Shown: positions 28,344 through 37,499 of the stretch, piece after piece
Layout: every line of letters begins with the position of its first letter
How positions within the stretch are numbered: the stretch's first letter is position 1
Assembly (NCBI RefSeq): GCF_900129295.1
Contig: NZ_FQUU01000003.1
Coordinates: 1-64,000 of the forward strand
Origin: Flavisolibacter ginsengisoli DSM 18119
GTDB taxonomy: Bacteria > Bacteroidota > Bacteroidia > Chitinophagales > Chitinophagaceae
Direction: 5' to 3'
Length of the DNA: 64,000 bases
Translations under genes and position numbers: made by a program
Notes under the pieces: model-generated
The model's input: only the letters and a program-made list of their open reading frames with translations
Told to the model about the DNA's origin: nothing
Databases searched by the model: none

Positions 28344-28958
28344 ATGGAACTTCCCGATCTGAAAATGGCAGGTTATCGTATAAACGAATACCAATTGGTT
28401 TTAAAACCTCATGAGGAATTGTGGAACCGGCTAAAAAAAATAAGGGGAGAGTTTGCTGAAACCTACCAGGTGCCTTTACCTAAAAATAATAAGCCACACA
28501 TAACAGTGGTACGTTTCTATGCTTTCGAGATGAATGAAGAAAGGATAATGCAGCGAATCAATACCATTGCCATGGGTTTTGCCCCTTTCAAAATAGAATT
28601 GAAGGATTTTGGAAGCTTTCCTTCCCATACCATCTTTATCAATGTACTGTCTAAACTTCCTATTAAAAAGCTATCCGTAGCATTAAAAGATGTGCAGCTA
28701 TTGATGAAGCCTGGCAAAGAGTTGAAGCCCCATTTTATTGATGATGCATTTATATCTGTAGGTTCAAAATTAAAACCCTGGCAATACGAAAAAGGATGGC
28801 TGGAATATTCACATCGTCATTTTACAGGTAGATTTATAGCTGACCACATGTTGCTGTTGAAGCGCAATGCCAATACTAAATTAGCTTTCCAGATAGCCAG
28901 GCGCTTTGATTTCCAGAACCTGCCTGTTATAACCAGGCAAGGTGCCTTGTTTGCCTGA
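28344..28958 (+). CDS. 2'-5' RNA ligase / 2H phosphoesterase family protein
   Basis: The 204-residue protein has the 2H phosphoesterase fold pattern. The first motif is intact (KPHITVVRF, residues about 50-58). The second aligns to LKPHFIDDAFISVG near 131, where the usual H-x-T/S appears as H-F-I. If that alignment is right, one of the two catalytic His-Thr pairs is degenerate. Family members act on 2',3'-cyclic phosphates or 2'-5' linkages in RNA. It is followed 36 bp later by the radical SAM gene and may be co-transcribed. Confidence 0.72.
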   Translation: MELPDLKMAGYRINEYQLVLKPHEELWNRLKKIRGEFAETYQVPLPKNNKPHITVVRFYAFEMNEERIMQRINTIAMGFAPFKIELKDFGSFPSHTIFINVLSKLPIKKLSVALKDVQLLMKPGKELKPHFIDDAFISVGSKLKPWQYEKGWLEYSHRHFTGRFIADHMLLLKRNANTKLAFQIARRFDFQNLPVITRQGALFA

Positions 28959-28994
28959 AATACTATTTCAACCCCTGTTATTTATTGAATTCTT

Positions 28995-30074
28995 ATGAAA
29001 GATTTTGACAAGGATGCTTTTGCCAACAATTATAAAAAGGGCAGGGGTGCACAGTTTAATACACCAAATAAGTTCCTTAAAACTGAAATAACCCGTGAGC
29101 ATATAGAAGGAATAGATGAATGGATAGAAGAAGGTATCCATACCCGGTATTTGGAGATATTTCCTAAAACTATTGTCAACAAAGTGGATAGTCCTGATGT
29201 GGGGATGTGGTACAGTATGAACCCCTACCAGGGATGTGAGCATGGATGCGTTTATTGCTATGCACGTAATTCTTTTGAATACTGGGGATATAGTGCAGGG
29301 GTGGATTTTGAAAGTAAGATACTGGTTAAAAAAGATGCGCCAAGGTTATTAAGAAATTTCCTGATGCATCCGAAATGGGAATGTGTGCCCATTGGCGTAA
29401 GTGGTAATACCGATTGTTACCAGCCAGCAGAAAAGAAATTTCGGATCACAAGGCAATTGCTGGAAGTATGTAATGAATTTAACCAACCTGTTGGCATTAT
29501 TACAAAGAATGCCGGCATACTCAGAGATAAGGATTTATTGGAAGAAATGGCCAGTAAGAACTTGGTGTCTGTACTGATGTCAGTCACCTCCTTCAATGAA
29601 GACCTGAGAAGGGCCATGGAGCCCAGAACTACAACCGGGCAACAAAGGATAAGGGTGATCCATGAACTCAGTAAGGTGGGGATACCTTCAGGTGTGATGT
29701 TAGGTCCAATGATCCCTGGCTTAAACGACCACGAAATGCCTGCAATTCTTAAAGCCGGAAGTGATGCAGGTGCTACCTTTTCAGCCTATACATTTGTCCG
29801 GCTGAATGGGAGTGTCAAGTTTTTATTCCATGACTGGTTGTATAAGAACTTTCCTGAACGGGCAGATAAAGTATGGCATATGATTGAAGATGGTCATGAT
29901 GGAAAAGTTTCTGATAGCCGCTACGGGGTGCGGATGAGTGGGGAAGGACACATAGCAAAGCTGATCAACGACCAGTACCACACATATACTCATAAATATG
30001 GGCTCGGCCATGAAAGGATGAACCTGGATTGCAGTGGTTTCAGAAGGCCAGGGGAGCAGGGTAAATTATTTTGA
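28995..30074 (+). CDS. PA0069-family radical SAM protein
   Basis: The 359-residue protein carries the [4Fe-4S] motif C-x3-C-x2-C in GCEHGCVYCYARNSF (C81, C85, C88), preceded by the family signature GMWYSMNPYQ. It continues with VSGNTDCYQPAEKKF and VLMSVTSFNEDLRRAMEPR, as in the PA0069/Rv2578c group, which is related to spore photoproduct lyase-like radical SAM proteins. C-terminal residues GLGHERMNLDCSGFRRPGEQG match the usual tail. The reaction is not known; DNA repair or nucleotide metabolism has been considered for the group. Confidence 0.88.
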   Translation: MKDFDKDAFANNYKKGRGAQFNTPNKFLKTEITREHIEGIDEWIEEGIHTRYLEIFPKTIVNKVDSPDVGMWYSMNPYQGCEHGCVYCYARNSFEYWGYSAGVDFESKILVKKDAPRLLRNFLMHPKWECVPIGVSGNTDCYQPAEKKFRITRQLLEVCNEFNQPVGIITKNAGILRDKDLLEEMASKNLVSVLMSVTSFNEDLRRAMEPRTTTGQQRIRVIHELSKVGIPSGVMLGPMIPGLNDHEMPAILKAGSDAGATFSAYTFVRLNGSVKFLFHDWLYKNFPERADKVWHMIEDGHDGKVSDSRYGVRMSGEGHIAKLINDQYHTYTHKYGLGHERMNLDCSGFRRPGEQGKLF

Positions 30075-30188
30075 ACGAATTAAAACCTGACTACATTGCC
30101 TGGGTTCACAAGCTGTCACATCATTGCATTTCATTTGGAAGTAGGTAGCAAAGGCTAATGGAATTTCAAAAAGAGTTAGATCTAGTAC

Positions 30189-31019
30189 TTAAGCAGCATT
30201 ATTGTAAGCTATTTTTAATTTAAAAAATTGGACAAGCCTATGCGTTTGGAGATTACTCAATAACAAAAATGCAAATAGTACACTGCAAAAAATAAAGCCC
30301 CATGATTGCAATACAAAACAGGATTTGTGAAATAAGGTGGCAACCGGTGCCGGGTCTGCATTAACCTTTCCGTATTTAGGATGAGAAACAGCTTCATGAA
30401 AATCCGCAATACTTTTTTCTGGAATCCTATAAACAGAATCAAACCTGTTACTTGTTAATAGTAATTGTAAGGATTCTCTTTTGTTATTGAAATCAGGTTC
30501 CAGGTTGGTGTCGAAGTATTGCCATTTGCCATCAATTTTGCCCTCCACAGTATAATGATTTGGGAAGCCAACTTTCCTAAAATCTATCCCTTTCCGTTTA
30601 AATATTTCCATCATGACAATGGCTTGTTGACTACAAGCGGCCATTGGGTGTTTCATAATATCGTCTGGAAGGACAATAGCAGATAAATGGTTCCAAACAA
30701 GAGTGCCTGCAAGCCAGGCAAAAATATTATCTGAAGCAGTATAATGTGAGTAGCCGTGATAAAAACGTTTACGCACTACTTCTGCTACAAAATTGAAATA
30801 GTTGAGATTATTTTTGCTTTGATCTTTAAAATGAAAATCGGAAGCCAGGATGATATCATTGACACTTTGAAATTTCGCAAAATAGGAGGTATCGAATTCT
30901 TCCCAGGCATGACCAAGGTTCCTGGAATGATCCTCTGAAGGTTTAGGTACAATCCGGCTGGCGAAGGCACAGCAGGCTATGAATAAGAGTAGATAAGCAA
31001 GGATGGACTTGGATTTCAT
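30189..31019 (-). CDS. Transglutaminase-like exported protein
   Basis: Starting at the ATG at 31019 gives 276 residues; an upstream frame begins only with TTG. The N-terminus (MKSKSILAYLLLFIACCAFA) is a signal or membrane anchor. A transglutaminase-like core is suggested by MAACSQQAIVMMEIF (Cys), NHYTVEG (His) and WQYFDTNLEPDF (Asp) in the right order and spacing for a Cys-His-Asp triad. A C-terminal hydrophobic helix (VLQSWGFIFCSVLFAFLLL) precedes a short basic tail. It may be a membrane-bound cysteine peptidase or an inactive relative. Confidence 0.6.
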   Translation of the reverse strand: MKSKSILAYLLLFIACCAFASRIVPKPSEDHSRNLGHAWEEFDTSYFAKFQSVNDIILASDFHFKDQSKNNLNYFNFVAEVVRKRFYHGYSHYTASDNIFAWLAGTLVWNHLSAIVLPDDIMKHPMAACSQQAIVMMEIFKRKGIDFRKVGFPNHYTVEGKIDGKWQYFDTNLEPDFNNKRESLQLLLTSNRFDSVYRIPEKSIADFHEAVSHPKYGKVNADPAPVATLFHKSCFVLQSWGFIFCSVLFAFLLLSNLQTHRLVQFFKLKIAYNNAA

Positions 31020-31165
31020 TTGGATGATTAGGATATTATTTACATATAAACCCTTAGGTGTTGACAAATATATATTGTACCGGCCATATATGCAACCAGG
31101 TTGAGAATGTTGTATAATATTACCTGCTTTTCAGTGGCAGTCTCCTTAAAAGCTATGTAATACAA

Positions 31166-32452
31166 TTATACTTTGATGTATATTTTTTTCTTATCCAGTA
31201 CATAACAAATAGCCCACATGAAAATGATCACAGTTAATGCAAATACCAGGGATCCAATTTCCGGCGGTCCTGGAATAAATTTATAGACGCTTTCATAGAT
31301 CCAGCTCCATGGACTTGTGTATAAAGCCTCCCCTTTGTCATTAAATCCGTTGGGTATTCGTATCAGGCGAAGTCCTTTTGGCAGGAAGGCACTCAACGCA
31401 AATACAAATAAGGCGTTTTTCCCAAAAACATCAAAGAACCTGGTAAGCCATCCACGCATACCTTTAACTTCTATAACATAGATAAGGGTGGATAATATAG
31501 CTATAGCCAACCCTGTTGTGGCCATTACATAGGAACTTGTCCATATTTTTTTATTGATGGGAAAACTAAGACCCCAAATATACCCGCTGATCAAAAAAGC
31601 CATGGCAGCCACAAATAAAACTGTAAGCGTTTGGTAGATCTCAAATCCTTTCACGGCATTATCAGCCAATTGCTGAACATGTTTTCCTCTCTTTACGATA
31701 TAGTCACCCACCAAATAACCAAAGATCACCTGTACAATGGCTGGTAAAGTGCTCATGAGACCTTCGGGATCAAATACAACACCTTCTCCATGGTACATAT
31801 GCTGATCATGCAAAATAGCAAGGTCCATATTGGTTCCAAACCAACCTTGTAAACTATAAGGATCGGAAGGATTGCCGATAAAACAGAATAACCAATAAAA
31901 AAGCAGGAAGATCAGGCCCAGCAAAAAGGCACCTCTTGCTTTTAAATAATACACAATGATGGAAGCAAAGAAATAACAAACGGCAATCCTTTGTAATACC
32001 CCGAAAATGCGAACACCCACCAATTTTCCCTGGCTATTTGTCCAGGTCCATCCATTGGCAAATAATTGATCACCTTCCCACCTGCTGAATGGCCACCAAT
32101 TTAAAAACAAGCCTATGGCAAAGATCAACAAGCTTCTCCTGATAACTTTTTTCCAAAATGTACTGTCCCCGGCTTCCTCCAGCCGTGGCATTACAAAGGC
32201 CATGGCATTACCCACTGCAAAAAGGAAAAATGGAAAAACAAGGTCTGTAGGAGTTAAACCATGCCAGGGTGCATGTTCCAATGGTGCATATATATGTGAC
32301 CAGGAACCTGGGTTATTTACCAATATCATCAGGGCAACGGTGGCCCCACGAAAAACATCCAGGGAATAATATCGTTGTTTCAAGTGGCTTATTTTGATAA
32401 ATGTAGCAATTTGATTAATAGCATGGAATCTATTGTCATCAAAATCAATCAT
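31166..32452 (-). CDS. HGSNAT-like (DUF5009/DUF1624) membrane acyltransferase
   Basis: The 428-residue protein has about ten membrane helices and the family signature SLDVFRGATVALMILVNNPG near residue 32, followed by HAPWHGLTPTDLVFPFFLF. These match the heparan-alpha-glucosaminide N-acetyltransferase-like family, in which the His of the HxPWxG segment carries the acetyl group from cytoplasmic acetyl-CoA to an amino sugar on the other face. It is divergent from the exopolysaccharide promoter, so it could modify amino sugars of that glycan; this link is inference from position. An internal start cannot be excluded. Confidence 0.85.
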   Translation of the reverse strand: MIDFDDNRFHAINQIATFIKISHLKQRYYSLDVFRGATVALMILVNNPGSWSHIYAPLEHAPWHGLTPTDLVFPFFLFAVGNAMAFVMPRLEEAGDSTFWKKVIRRSLLIFAIGLFLNWWPFSRWEGDQLFANGWTWTNSQGKLVGVRIFGVLQRIAVCYFFASIIVYYLKARGAFLLGLIFLLFYWLFCFIGNPSDPYSLQGWFGTNMDLAILHDQHMYHGEGVVFDPEGLMSTLPAIVQVIFGYLVGDYIVKRGKHVQQLADNAVKGFEIYQTLTVLFVAAMAFLISGYIWGLSFPINKKIWTSSYVMATTGLAIAILSTLIYVIEVKGMRGWLTRFFDVFGKNALFVFALSAFLPKGLRLIRIPNGFNDKGEALYTSPWSWIYESVYKFIPGPPEIGSLVFALTVIIFMWAICYVLDKKKIYIKV

Positions 32453-32542
32453 TTATAGAAGGCAATGCAAGGGTAAGTATTTTCCTTTATTGCAAAAGCT
32501 GTTTAATTGAGTAACTTATTCAAAATCTGTCAATTTTGAACA

Positions 32543-32573
32543 TTTGCCAGTCACAAGGCAACTGTTATATTTG
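32543..32573 (+). promoter_or_regulatory. Promoter of the exopolysaccharide locus
   Basis: TTTG (32543-32546) and TATATTTG (32566-32573) are separated by 19 bp, an exact match to the Bacteroidota TTTG-N19-TAnnTTTG promoter. Transcription should start near 32580, giving a leader of roughly 100 nt. Confidence 0.75.
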
Positions 32574-32579
32574 CACGGC

Positions 32580-32677
32580 AGGTTTGGCTTGGTCACAAAA
32601 AATTCCATGTGACTGAGAGGGCGAAGCCATGAATTTTTTAGCTCCCTTTGAAAGTTAATTGGTTAAAATACAAGTAG
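32580..32677 (+). promoter_or_regulatory. Structured leader with two mutually exclusive hairpins
   Basis: Structure A pairs GTCACA (32592-32597) with TGTGAC (32608-32613), and outside it GGCTT (32586-32590) with AAGCC (32624-32628). Structure B pairs AAAAAATTCCATG (32597-32609) with CATGAATTTTTT (32628-32639), leaving one bulged base and ending in six Ts. The two overlap and cannot coexist. B looks like a terminator. The next gene encodes a UpxY-like NusG paralogue, a class known in Bacteroides to antiterminate its own capsule operon through the 5' leader, so an attenuation switch is plausible. Confidence 0.6.
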
Positions 32678-33190
32678 TTGAGTTGTAAATGGTACGCCAT
32701 ATATACCCGTCCGAGGTGGGAAAAAAAAGTAAATACACTTTTGATCCAGAAGGGAATTGAAAGTTATTGCCCTTTAAATAAAGTGCACCGTAAATGGAGC
32801 GACAGGATCAAGATCGTGGATGAGCCTTTATTCAAATCTTATGTATTTGTGAAGGTTGGAGAAGAGGACAGGAGTAATGTGCGTATGACTGATGGCGTGG
32901 TGAATTTTGTATATTGGAACGGGAAGCCGGCCATAATAAAGGATAAAGAGATCATTGCCATTCAGCGTTTCCTAGACGAATACCATGATGTTGAATTGGT
33001 GAAAATGGAATTGGTGCCACAACAAAGAGTACGCGTCACAGCCGGGCCTATGATGGACCAGGAAGGAAGAGTATTGGAAATAAATAATAAAACGGCCAAG
33101 GTCTGTATAGATAGTCTTGGCTATATGTTAGTTGCCTATATTGATAAAAAAAGGTTGAGCTCGATACAACTTCCAAATCAAACTGAATGA
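32678..33190 (+). CDS. UpxY-like NusG-family transcription antiterminator
   Basis: The 170-residue protein starts with TTG at 32678: an in-frame TAG lies directly before it and the first in-frame Met is far inside. The N-terminal NGN domain reads WYAIYTRPRWEKKVNTLL and CPLNKVHRKWSDRIK, PLFKSYVFVKV, and the C-terminal KOW-like domain has VRVTAGPMMDQEGRVLEI near 125. This fits NusG paralogues of the UpxY/RfaH type placed first in capsule operons. It probably lets RNA polymerase pass the leader and read this long operon. Its stop overlaps the next start by 4 bp. Confidence 0.9.
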   Translation: MSCKWYAIYTRPRWEKKVNTLLIQKGIESYCPLNKVHRKWSDRIKIVDEPLFKSYVFVKVGEEDRSNVRMTDGVVNFVYWNGKPAIIKDKEIIAIQRFLDEYHDVELVKMELVPQQRVRVTAGPMMDQEGRVLEINNKTAKVCIDSLGYMLVAYIDKKRLSSIQLPNQTE

Positions 33191-33960
33191 GAATTTTTAC
33201 TTGTCTGTTCCTGGCAGGGATGATATGTTTAGCCACCTCTTGCAGGGTACAAAAAAGAACGTTTAGCAATTACTTAGAGAATGTTGCTGATACCACCCTT
33301 CCCATTCAGCAGAATATACCGGATCCACTGATCCAAAAAAATGATATTTTGTCAATAAGAGTTTATAGTATGAGTATAAATCCTGCCACGGATATTCCCT
33401 ATAATTTACCTGAACAGGCTGTAGCAGGAGGATCCGGGACCACTACTGCAGGTTTTTTAGTAGATCAGAATGGGAATATTGAGTATCCGCGTATTGGAAC
33501 TATTCATGCAGAAGGCTTGACCAAGGAACAGCTTTCCGATACTATCAAGGATAAATTGAAGGAACAGTTGACTCAACCTTCTGTAATAGTAAGGTTTGTC
33601 AATCACAGGATAACTATTTTGGGTGAAGTAAAATCTCCAGGAACGTATACTTTAACTACAGATAATCTAACTATTTTGGAAGGCTTGGGGCTTGCCGGAG
33701 ATATTACAGATTTTGGTAAGCGAAGCAATGTTAAGATATTAAGAGAAAATAATAACCAAAGAGAAATTGGAACAGTAAACCTTTCTTCCAAAGAAATGTT
33801 TACATCGCCTTTTTATCATTTACAACAGAATGATGTAGTTTTTGTGGAGCAGGAAAAACGTAAAATTCAACAACAAGAACGCCAAAATCTTGCTCAGCAA
33901 ATTGGTTTGGCAACAAGTATAATTACAACTATTGCTTTAATTCTCAATTTTATTAAATAA
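33187..33960 (+). CDS. Polysaccharide export lipoprotein, Wza-like
   Basis: The 257-residue precursor has a lipoprotein signal (FLAGMICLATSC, Cys19). It is followed by the polysaccharide export domain (IQKNDILSIRVYSM near residue 54; GFLVDQNGNIEYPRIGTIH) and an SLBB domain (ITILGEVKSPGTYTLTTDNLTILE near 140-165). A C-terminal membrane helix (LATSIITTIALILNFIK) matches Wza-type proteins whose terminal helix crosses the outer membrane. It should form the outer-membrane channel together with the Wzc-type kinase encoded 13 bp downstream. It overlaps the NusG-like gene by 4 bp. Confidence 0.92.
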   Translation: MRIFTCLFLAGMICLATSCRVQKRTFSNYLENVADTTLPIQQNIPDPLIQKNDILSIRVYSMSINPATDIPYNLPEQAVAGGSGTTTAGFLVDQNGNIEYPRIGTIHAEGLTKEQLSDTIKDKLKEQLTQPSVIVRFVNHRITILGEVKSPGTYTLTTDNLTILEGLGLAGDITDFGKRSNVKILRENNNQREIGTVNLSSKEMFTSPFYHLQQNDVVFVEQEKRKIQQQERQNLAQQIGLATSIITTIALILNFIK

Positions 33961-33973
33961 TCTAATATTCCTC

Positions 33974-36385
33974 ATGTTAGTGGAAGAACAGGTGCAACCG
34001 GCTAGATCTGAAACCGCAAATCTTAACGTTAAGGACCTATTCTATAAATATGTCCGGTTCCTTCCCTTGTTTGTCATTTCGGTGGCCTTATCGCTAATTG
34101 TTGCCTTTCTGTACCTGCGCTATGCTACCCTGGTTTACCAGTCAGTAGGCACACTCGTCATTAAAGATGATAAAAATTCAGGTGGTGGCAGCAATGATAA
34201 ACTGGAGCAATTATTAGTATCTGACGGTAAGGTTAATATTCAAAATGAGATTGAATACCTGCAATCACGTCCATTAATGGGAAGAGTGGTGCAGGCTTTA
34301 AACCTAAACTTTACCTACTTCGCAAAAGGGAATATAAAAGAATTAAATGTTTACAAATCCTGCCCGTTCAGGATTGAAGCTTTTCAAATCAATGATTCAG
34401 CTTCTTCATTTTCTATCAATATCAAATTTGAGGACGAGAATCGATTTACTATTAACCAGGAACCAGCAACTTTTCAATTTGGCCAGGTATTTAAAAACCG
34501 GAATGGAGTATTTAGGCTGGTAAGAAATTCCCTCGGGCAATTGGGAAGTGAATACCATGTTATTTGGAAACCTACCTCGGTAGCAGCTGGTGAACAAATA
34601 TCAAACCTGGTGGTGGCTCCCAAATCCGGTACTGGAATATTGGTGATTACCAAAGAGGCAACCAATCCACAACTAGCTGCCGATGTTATTAACCAGTTGA
34701 TGGAAGAATATAAAGGAGGTGTTATTGAAGACAAGAACGACGCCACACAAAAAACGATTGCTTTTGTTGACACCCGGTTAGCTGTAGTGCAGCACGAACT
34801 GGATAGTATAAACAGGCAATTGCTCGCCTTTCAGCAATCGAATAATATCATAGATCCTGAAGCACAATCTGGCAACTACCTTTCAAGAATTGAACAATCC
34901 AATAAGGAAGCTATTGATCAATCTCTTCAACTGAATAATGTAGAAATGATCCAGGCTTACCTGGAAGACAACCGAACAGGCCGGGACCCCGTGCCTACAT
35001 CTTTAAGCATTGCAGATCCAACCTTAACCGCAATGGTAGCGGCGTATAATCAATCACAAATAGAGTTAAAGGCGTTACAGGAAAATGCACCTGCTGGTAA
35101 TGTAGCTGTTCAGCAAAAGGCATTGGAGGCGAACCTGTTAAAAAATAAGATCCTCGAAAATCTAAAGACTGTTAAGTCAGCCTATAGTGCTGCACTGGGT
35201 TCAACCATGCATTCAAAGAACAGTGCACAGGGTGAAGTTAGGACCATGCCGTCAAAAATGCAGACCCTTTCTGATATTAAAAGGGCACAACAAACCAAGC
35301 TGGTAGTATACAATTCTTTATTGCAGAAGAGAGAGGAATCAGCAATTGCCCTGGCCTCTCAAATATCAAATACAAAAGTTTTACAGGATGCATCACCTAA
35401 TAGTACTCCTATTAAGCCCAACCGGAAAAATATCCAGATGCTTTCTATTTTTATTGGATTGCTGATTCCTGGTTTATTCATTTTTGTCATCGAATTACTA
35501 AACGATAAGGTAACCAGCCGTTCTGATATTGAACGTGTAACCGGGGCTACGATACTTGGAGAAGTAGGACATTCATTTGGGAAGGAAACATTGGTTGTTA
35601 CCAACAATAACCGGAAAGTGGTGGCAGAGCAGTTTCGTATGTTACGTTCCAATCTTCAGTATGTTTTAAATCATATTGATAGGCCGGTTATTTTAGTGAC
35701 TTCCTCTTTCAGCGGGGAAGGAAAATCTTTCATCAGTACCAATATTGGTGCAGTATTAGCGCTAACAGGTAAAAAAACCATCATTCTCGAATTTGATATA
35801 CGTAAACCAAAAGTGCTTGCTCATTTAAACCTGGGCAAGCGTCCGGGTTTGACCAATTATTTATTAGGCAAAGTTAAACTGGAGGATCTGCCTGTGCCAG
35901 TTCAGCAAAGTGATAACCTGTATGTACTGCCTTGTGGGCCGGTACCTCCCAATCCCGCAGAATTATTATTGGATCCAAAGCTGAATGAATTATTTGCTTA
36001 TTTAAAAGCATCATTTGACGTAGTGATCATGGACACTGCACCTGTTGGAATGGTGAGTGATGCATTGACGCTGAGCAAATTTGCAGATTGCACTTTATAT
36101 ATTGTCAGGCAGGGACATACTTTCAAAAAACAGATCACGTTGATCGATGAGTTTTACCAAACAGGCAAGCTTCCAAAGATCTCAATCATATTGAATGATG
36201 TTAAAGTAAGGTCCGGGTATGGTTATTATGGATATGGCCGTTATGCTTATGGCTATGGACATAGCCATGGCTCAGGCTATTTTGAAGCGGAAACGCCACC
36301 TGCCGGAAAACTTGAAAAATGGTTTGGCTGGTTAGATACAAAGAACTGGAACAAAAAGAATAAAAGAAAAAAGACAACAGTATAA
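33974..36385 (+). CDS. Polysaccharide co-polymerase and tyrosine autokinase, Wzc-like
   Basis: The 803-residue protein has an N-terminal Wzz domain with membrane helix (FLPLFVISVALSLIVAFLYL near 35-54), a long coiled periplasmic domain, a second helix near 495-515, and a cytoplasmic BY-kinase. The kinase has Walker A TSSFSGEGKSF (576-586), Walker A' LEFDIRKPK and Walker B VVIMDTAPVG (near 685). A C-terminal tyrosine cluster (GYGYYGYGRYAYGYG) near 757-771 is the expected autophosphorylation site. It should control chain length and export of the glycan. The next gene begins at the last base of its stop codon. Confidence 0.94.
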   Translation: MLVEEQVQPARSETANLNVKDLFYKYVRFLPLFVISVALSLIVAFLYLRYATLVYQSVGTLVIKDDKNSGGGSNDKLEQLLVSDGKVNIQNEIEYLQSRPLMGRVVQALNLNFTYFAKGNIKELNVYKSCPFRIEAFQINDSASSFSINIKFEDENRFTINQEPATFQFGQVFKNRNGVFRLVRNSLGQLGSEYHVIWKPTSVAAGEQISNLVVAPKSGTGILVITKEATNPQLAADVINQLMEEYKGGVIEDKNDATQKTIAFVDTRLAVVQHELDSINRQLLAFQQSNNIIDPEAQSGNYLSRIEQSNKEAIDQSLQLNNVEMIQAYLEDNRTGRDPVPTSLSIADPTLTAMVAAYNQSQIELKALQENAPAGNVAVQQKALEANLLKNKILENLKTVKSAYSAALGSTMHSKNSAQGEVRTMPSKMQTLSDIKRAQQTKLVVYNSLLQKREESAIALASQISNTKVLQDASPNSTPIKPNRKNIQMLSIFIGLLIPGLFIFVIELLNDKVTSRSDIERVTGATILGEVGHSFGKETLVVTNNNRKVVAEQFRMLRSNLQYVLNHIDRPVILVTSSFSGEGKSFISTNIGAVLALTGKKTIILEFDIRKPKVLAHLNLGKRPGLTNYLLGKVKLEDLPVPVQQSDNLYVLPCGPVPPNPAELLLDPKLNELFAYLKASFDVVIMDTAPVGMVSDALTLSKFADCTLYIVRQGHTFKKQITLIDEFYQTGKLPKISIILNDVKVRSGYGYYGYGRYAYGYGHSHGSGYFEAETPPAGKLEKWFGWLDTKNWNKKNKRKKTTV

Positions 36386-37350
36386 TGCGCATATTAATAA
36401 CAGGAGGAGCAGGCTTTATCGGATCAAACCTTACTGAGCATTTGGTTTCATTAACTGAAGTGGAAAAGGTGCGTGTATTGGATAATCTGTCTACGGGCAG
36501 CCTGAAGAACCTGGAAGCCTTGGTTAAAAATTCAAAATTTGAATTTATTGAAGGCGACATCAGGAATTATGATACCTGTTTGAAAGCTTGCACTGGCATG
36601 GACCTGGTTTCGCACCAGGCAGCCCTTGGCTCTGTACCTCGCTCCATCAATGAGCCGCTCACCACAAATGAAGTGAATATAACAGGCACCCTGAATATCT
36701 TTACGGCTGCGAAGGAAATTAAGATCAAAAGAGTGGTTTATGCAGCTAGTTCTTCTACTTATGGTGATCATCCGGGCCTACCAAAAGTTGAAGACAACAT
36801 AGGCAAACCCTTATCACCCTATGCGGTAACAAAATATGTAAATGAATTGTATGCCAGGGTTTATGCAGATGTATATGGTATGGAATTGATCGGCCTTCGT
36901 TATTTCAATGTATTTGGTCCAAGGCAAAATCCACAGGGACCGTACGCTGCAGTCATACCATTGTTTATTAAAGCTGTATTGAATAATGAGCCACCGGTAA
37001 TCAATGGTGATGGAGAACATAGTCGTGATTTTACTTTTGTGGGTAATGCAGTAGATGCCAATGTGAGGGCGCTTACAGTAGTTAATCCCGAAGCTGTTAA
37101 CCAGGTATATAATATTGCTTTTGGTGAACGCACCACTCTGAATGAGGTTTTTGAAAGTATAAAAGGAGTAGCAGGTAGCGATCTTGCACCTTTATATGGG
37201 CCTGAGCGCAAAGGCGATGTAAAGCATAGCCTTGCAGATATCTCCAAAGCCAAAAATTTGTTGGGCTACCAACCTTCGACCAGTGTGAAGGAAGGTTTAA
37301 AAACTGCCTTTGAATGGTACAGGGAGCAACATCATTTTAGTTACTCTTAA
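36385..37350 (+). CDS. NAD-dependent UDP-sugar epimerase, WbpP/TviC-like SDR
   Basis: The 321-residue extended SDR has GGAGFIGSN (6-14), LSTGSLKNL, the Ser-Thr SSSTYGD near 120 and catalytic PYAVTKYVNELY (Tyr and Lys near 147 and 151). The segment GLRYFNVFGPRQNPQGPYAAVIP is typical of UDP-GlcNAc or UDP-GlcNAcA 4-epimerases of the WbpP/TviC branch. It probably makes UDP-GalNAc or its uronate for the glycan. The start overlaps the kinase stop by one base, so translation is coupled. The exact sugar cannot be told. Confidence 0.88.
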   Translation: MRILITGGAGFIGSNLTEHLVSLTEVEKVRVLDNLSTGSLKNLEALVKNSKFEFIEGDIRNYDTCLKACTGMDLVSHQAALGSVPRSINEPLTTNEVNITGTLNIFTAAKEIKIKRVVYAASSSTYGDHPGLPKVEDNIGKPLSPYAVTKYVNELYARVYADVYGMELIGLRYFNVFGPRQNPQGPYAAVIPLFIKAVLNNEPPVINGDGEHSRDFTFVGNAVDANVRALTVVNPEAVNQVYNIAFGERTTLNEVFESIKGVAGSDLAPLYGPERKGDVKHSLADISKAKNLLGYQPSTSVKEGLKTAFEWYREQHHFSYS

Positions 37351-37360
37351 AAAAAATAAA

Positions 37361-37403
37361 CCGCTGCAGTAAATAAAAACCGCCGCGGACGCAGAGCCCG
37401 CGG
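37361..37403 (+). repeat. G+C-rich palindromic repeat, left outer unit
   Basis: CCGCTGCAG at 37361 is followed by CCGCGG at 37383-37388 and again at 37398-37403, enclosing ACGCAGAGC. The words resemble the better conserved units at 37446 and 37932 and stand out from A+T-rich surroundings just after the epimerase stop. Confidence 0.45.
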
Positions 37404-37445
37404 AGATTTATTTTTCTGAGCTATTCTTATTTTCAAAACACAAGA

Positions 37446-37473
37446 CGCTGCGAACACAGCGATCGCTGCGGTT
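37446..37473 (+). repeat. 28-bp hairpin repeat, copy 1 (left of the GxxExxY gene)
   Basis: The 28 bases are identical to those at 37932-37959. In the second copy, which has the fuller left arm, the unit folds as a hairpin with about 11-bp arms (AACCGCTGCGA / TCGCTGCGGTT, one T-T mismatch) around ACACAGCGA. This copy lies 27 bp before the GxxExxY start. Confidence 0.85.
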
Positions 37474-37499
37474 AAAATGTCAGACTGTTCTTTTCTTAT

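Noticed and set aside
34474-34773. Minus-strand ORFs within wzc and similar shadows elsewhere
   Set aside because: They lie opposite well-supported genes, carry no domain, and have no promoter or ribosome-binding site of their own.
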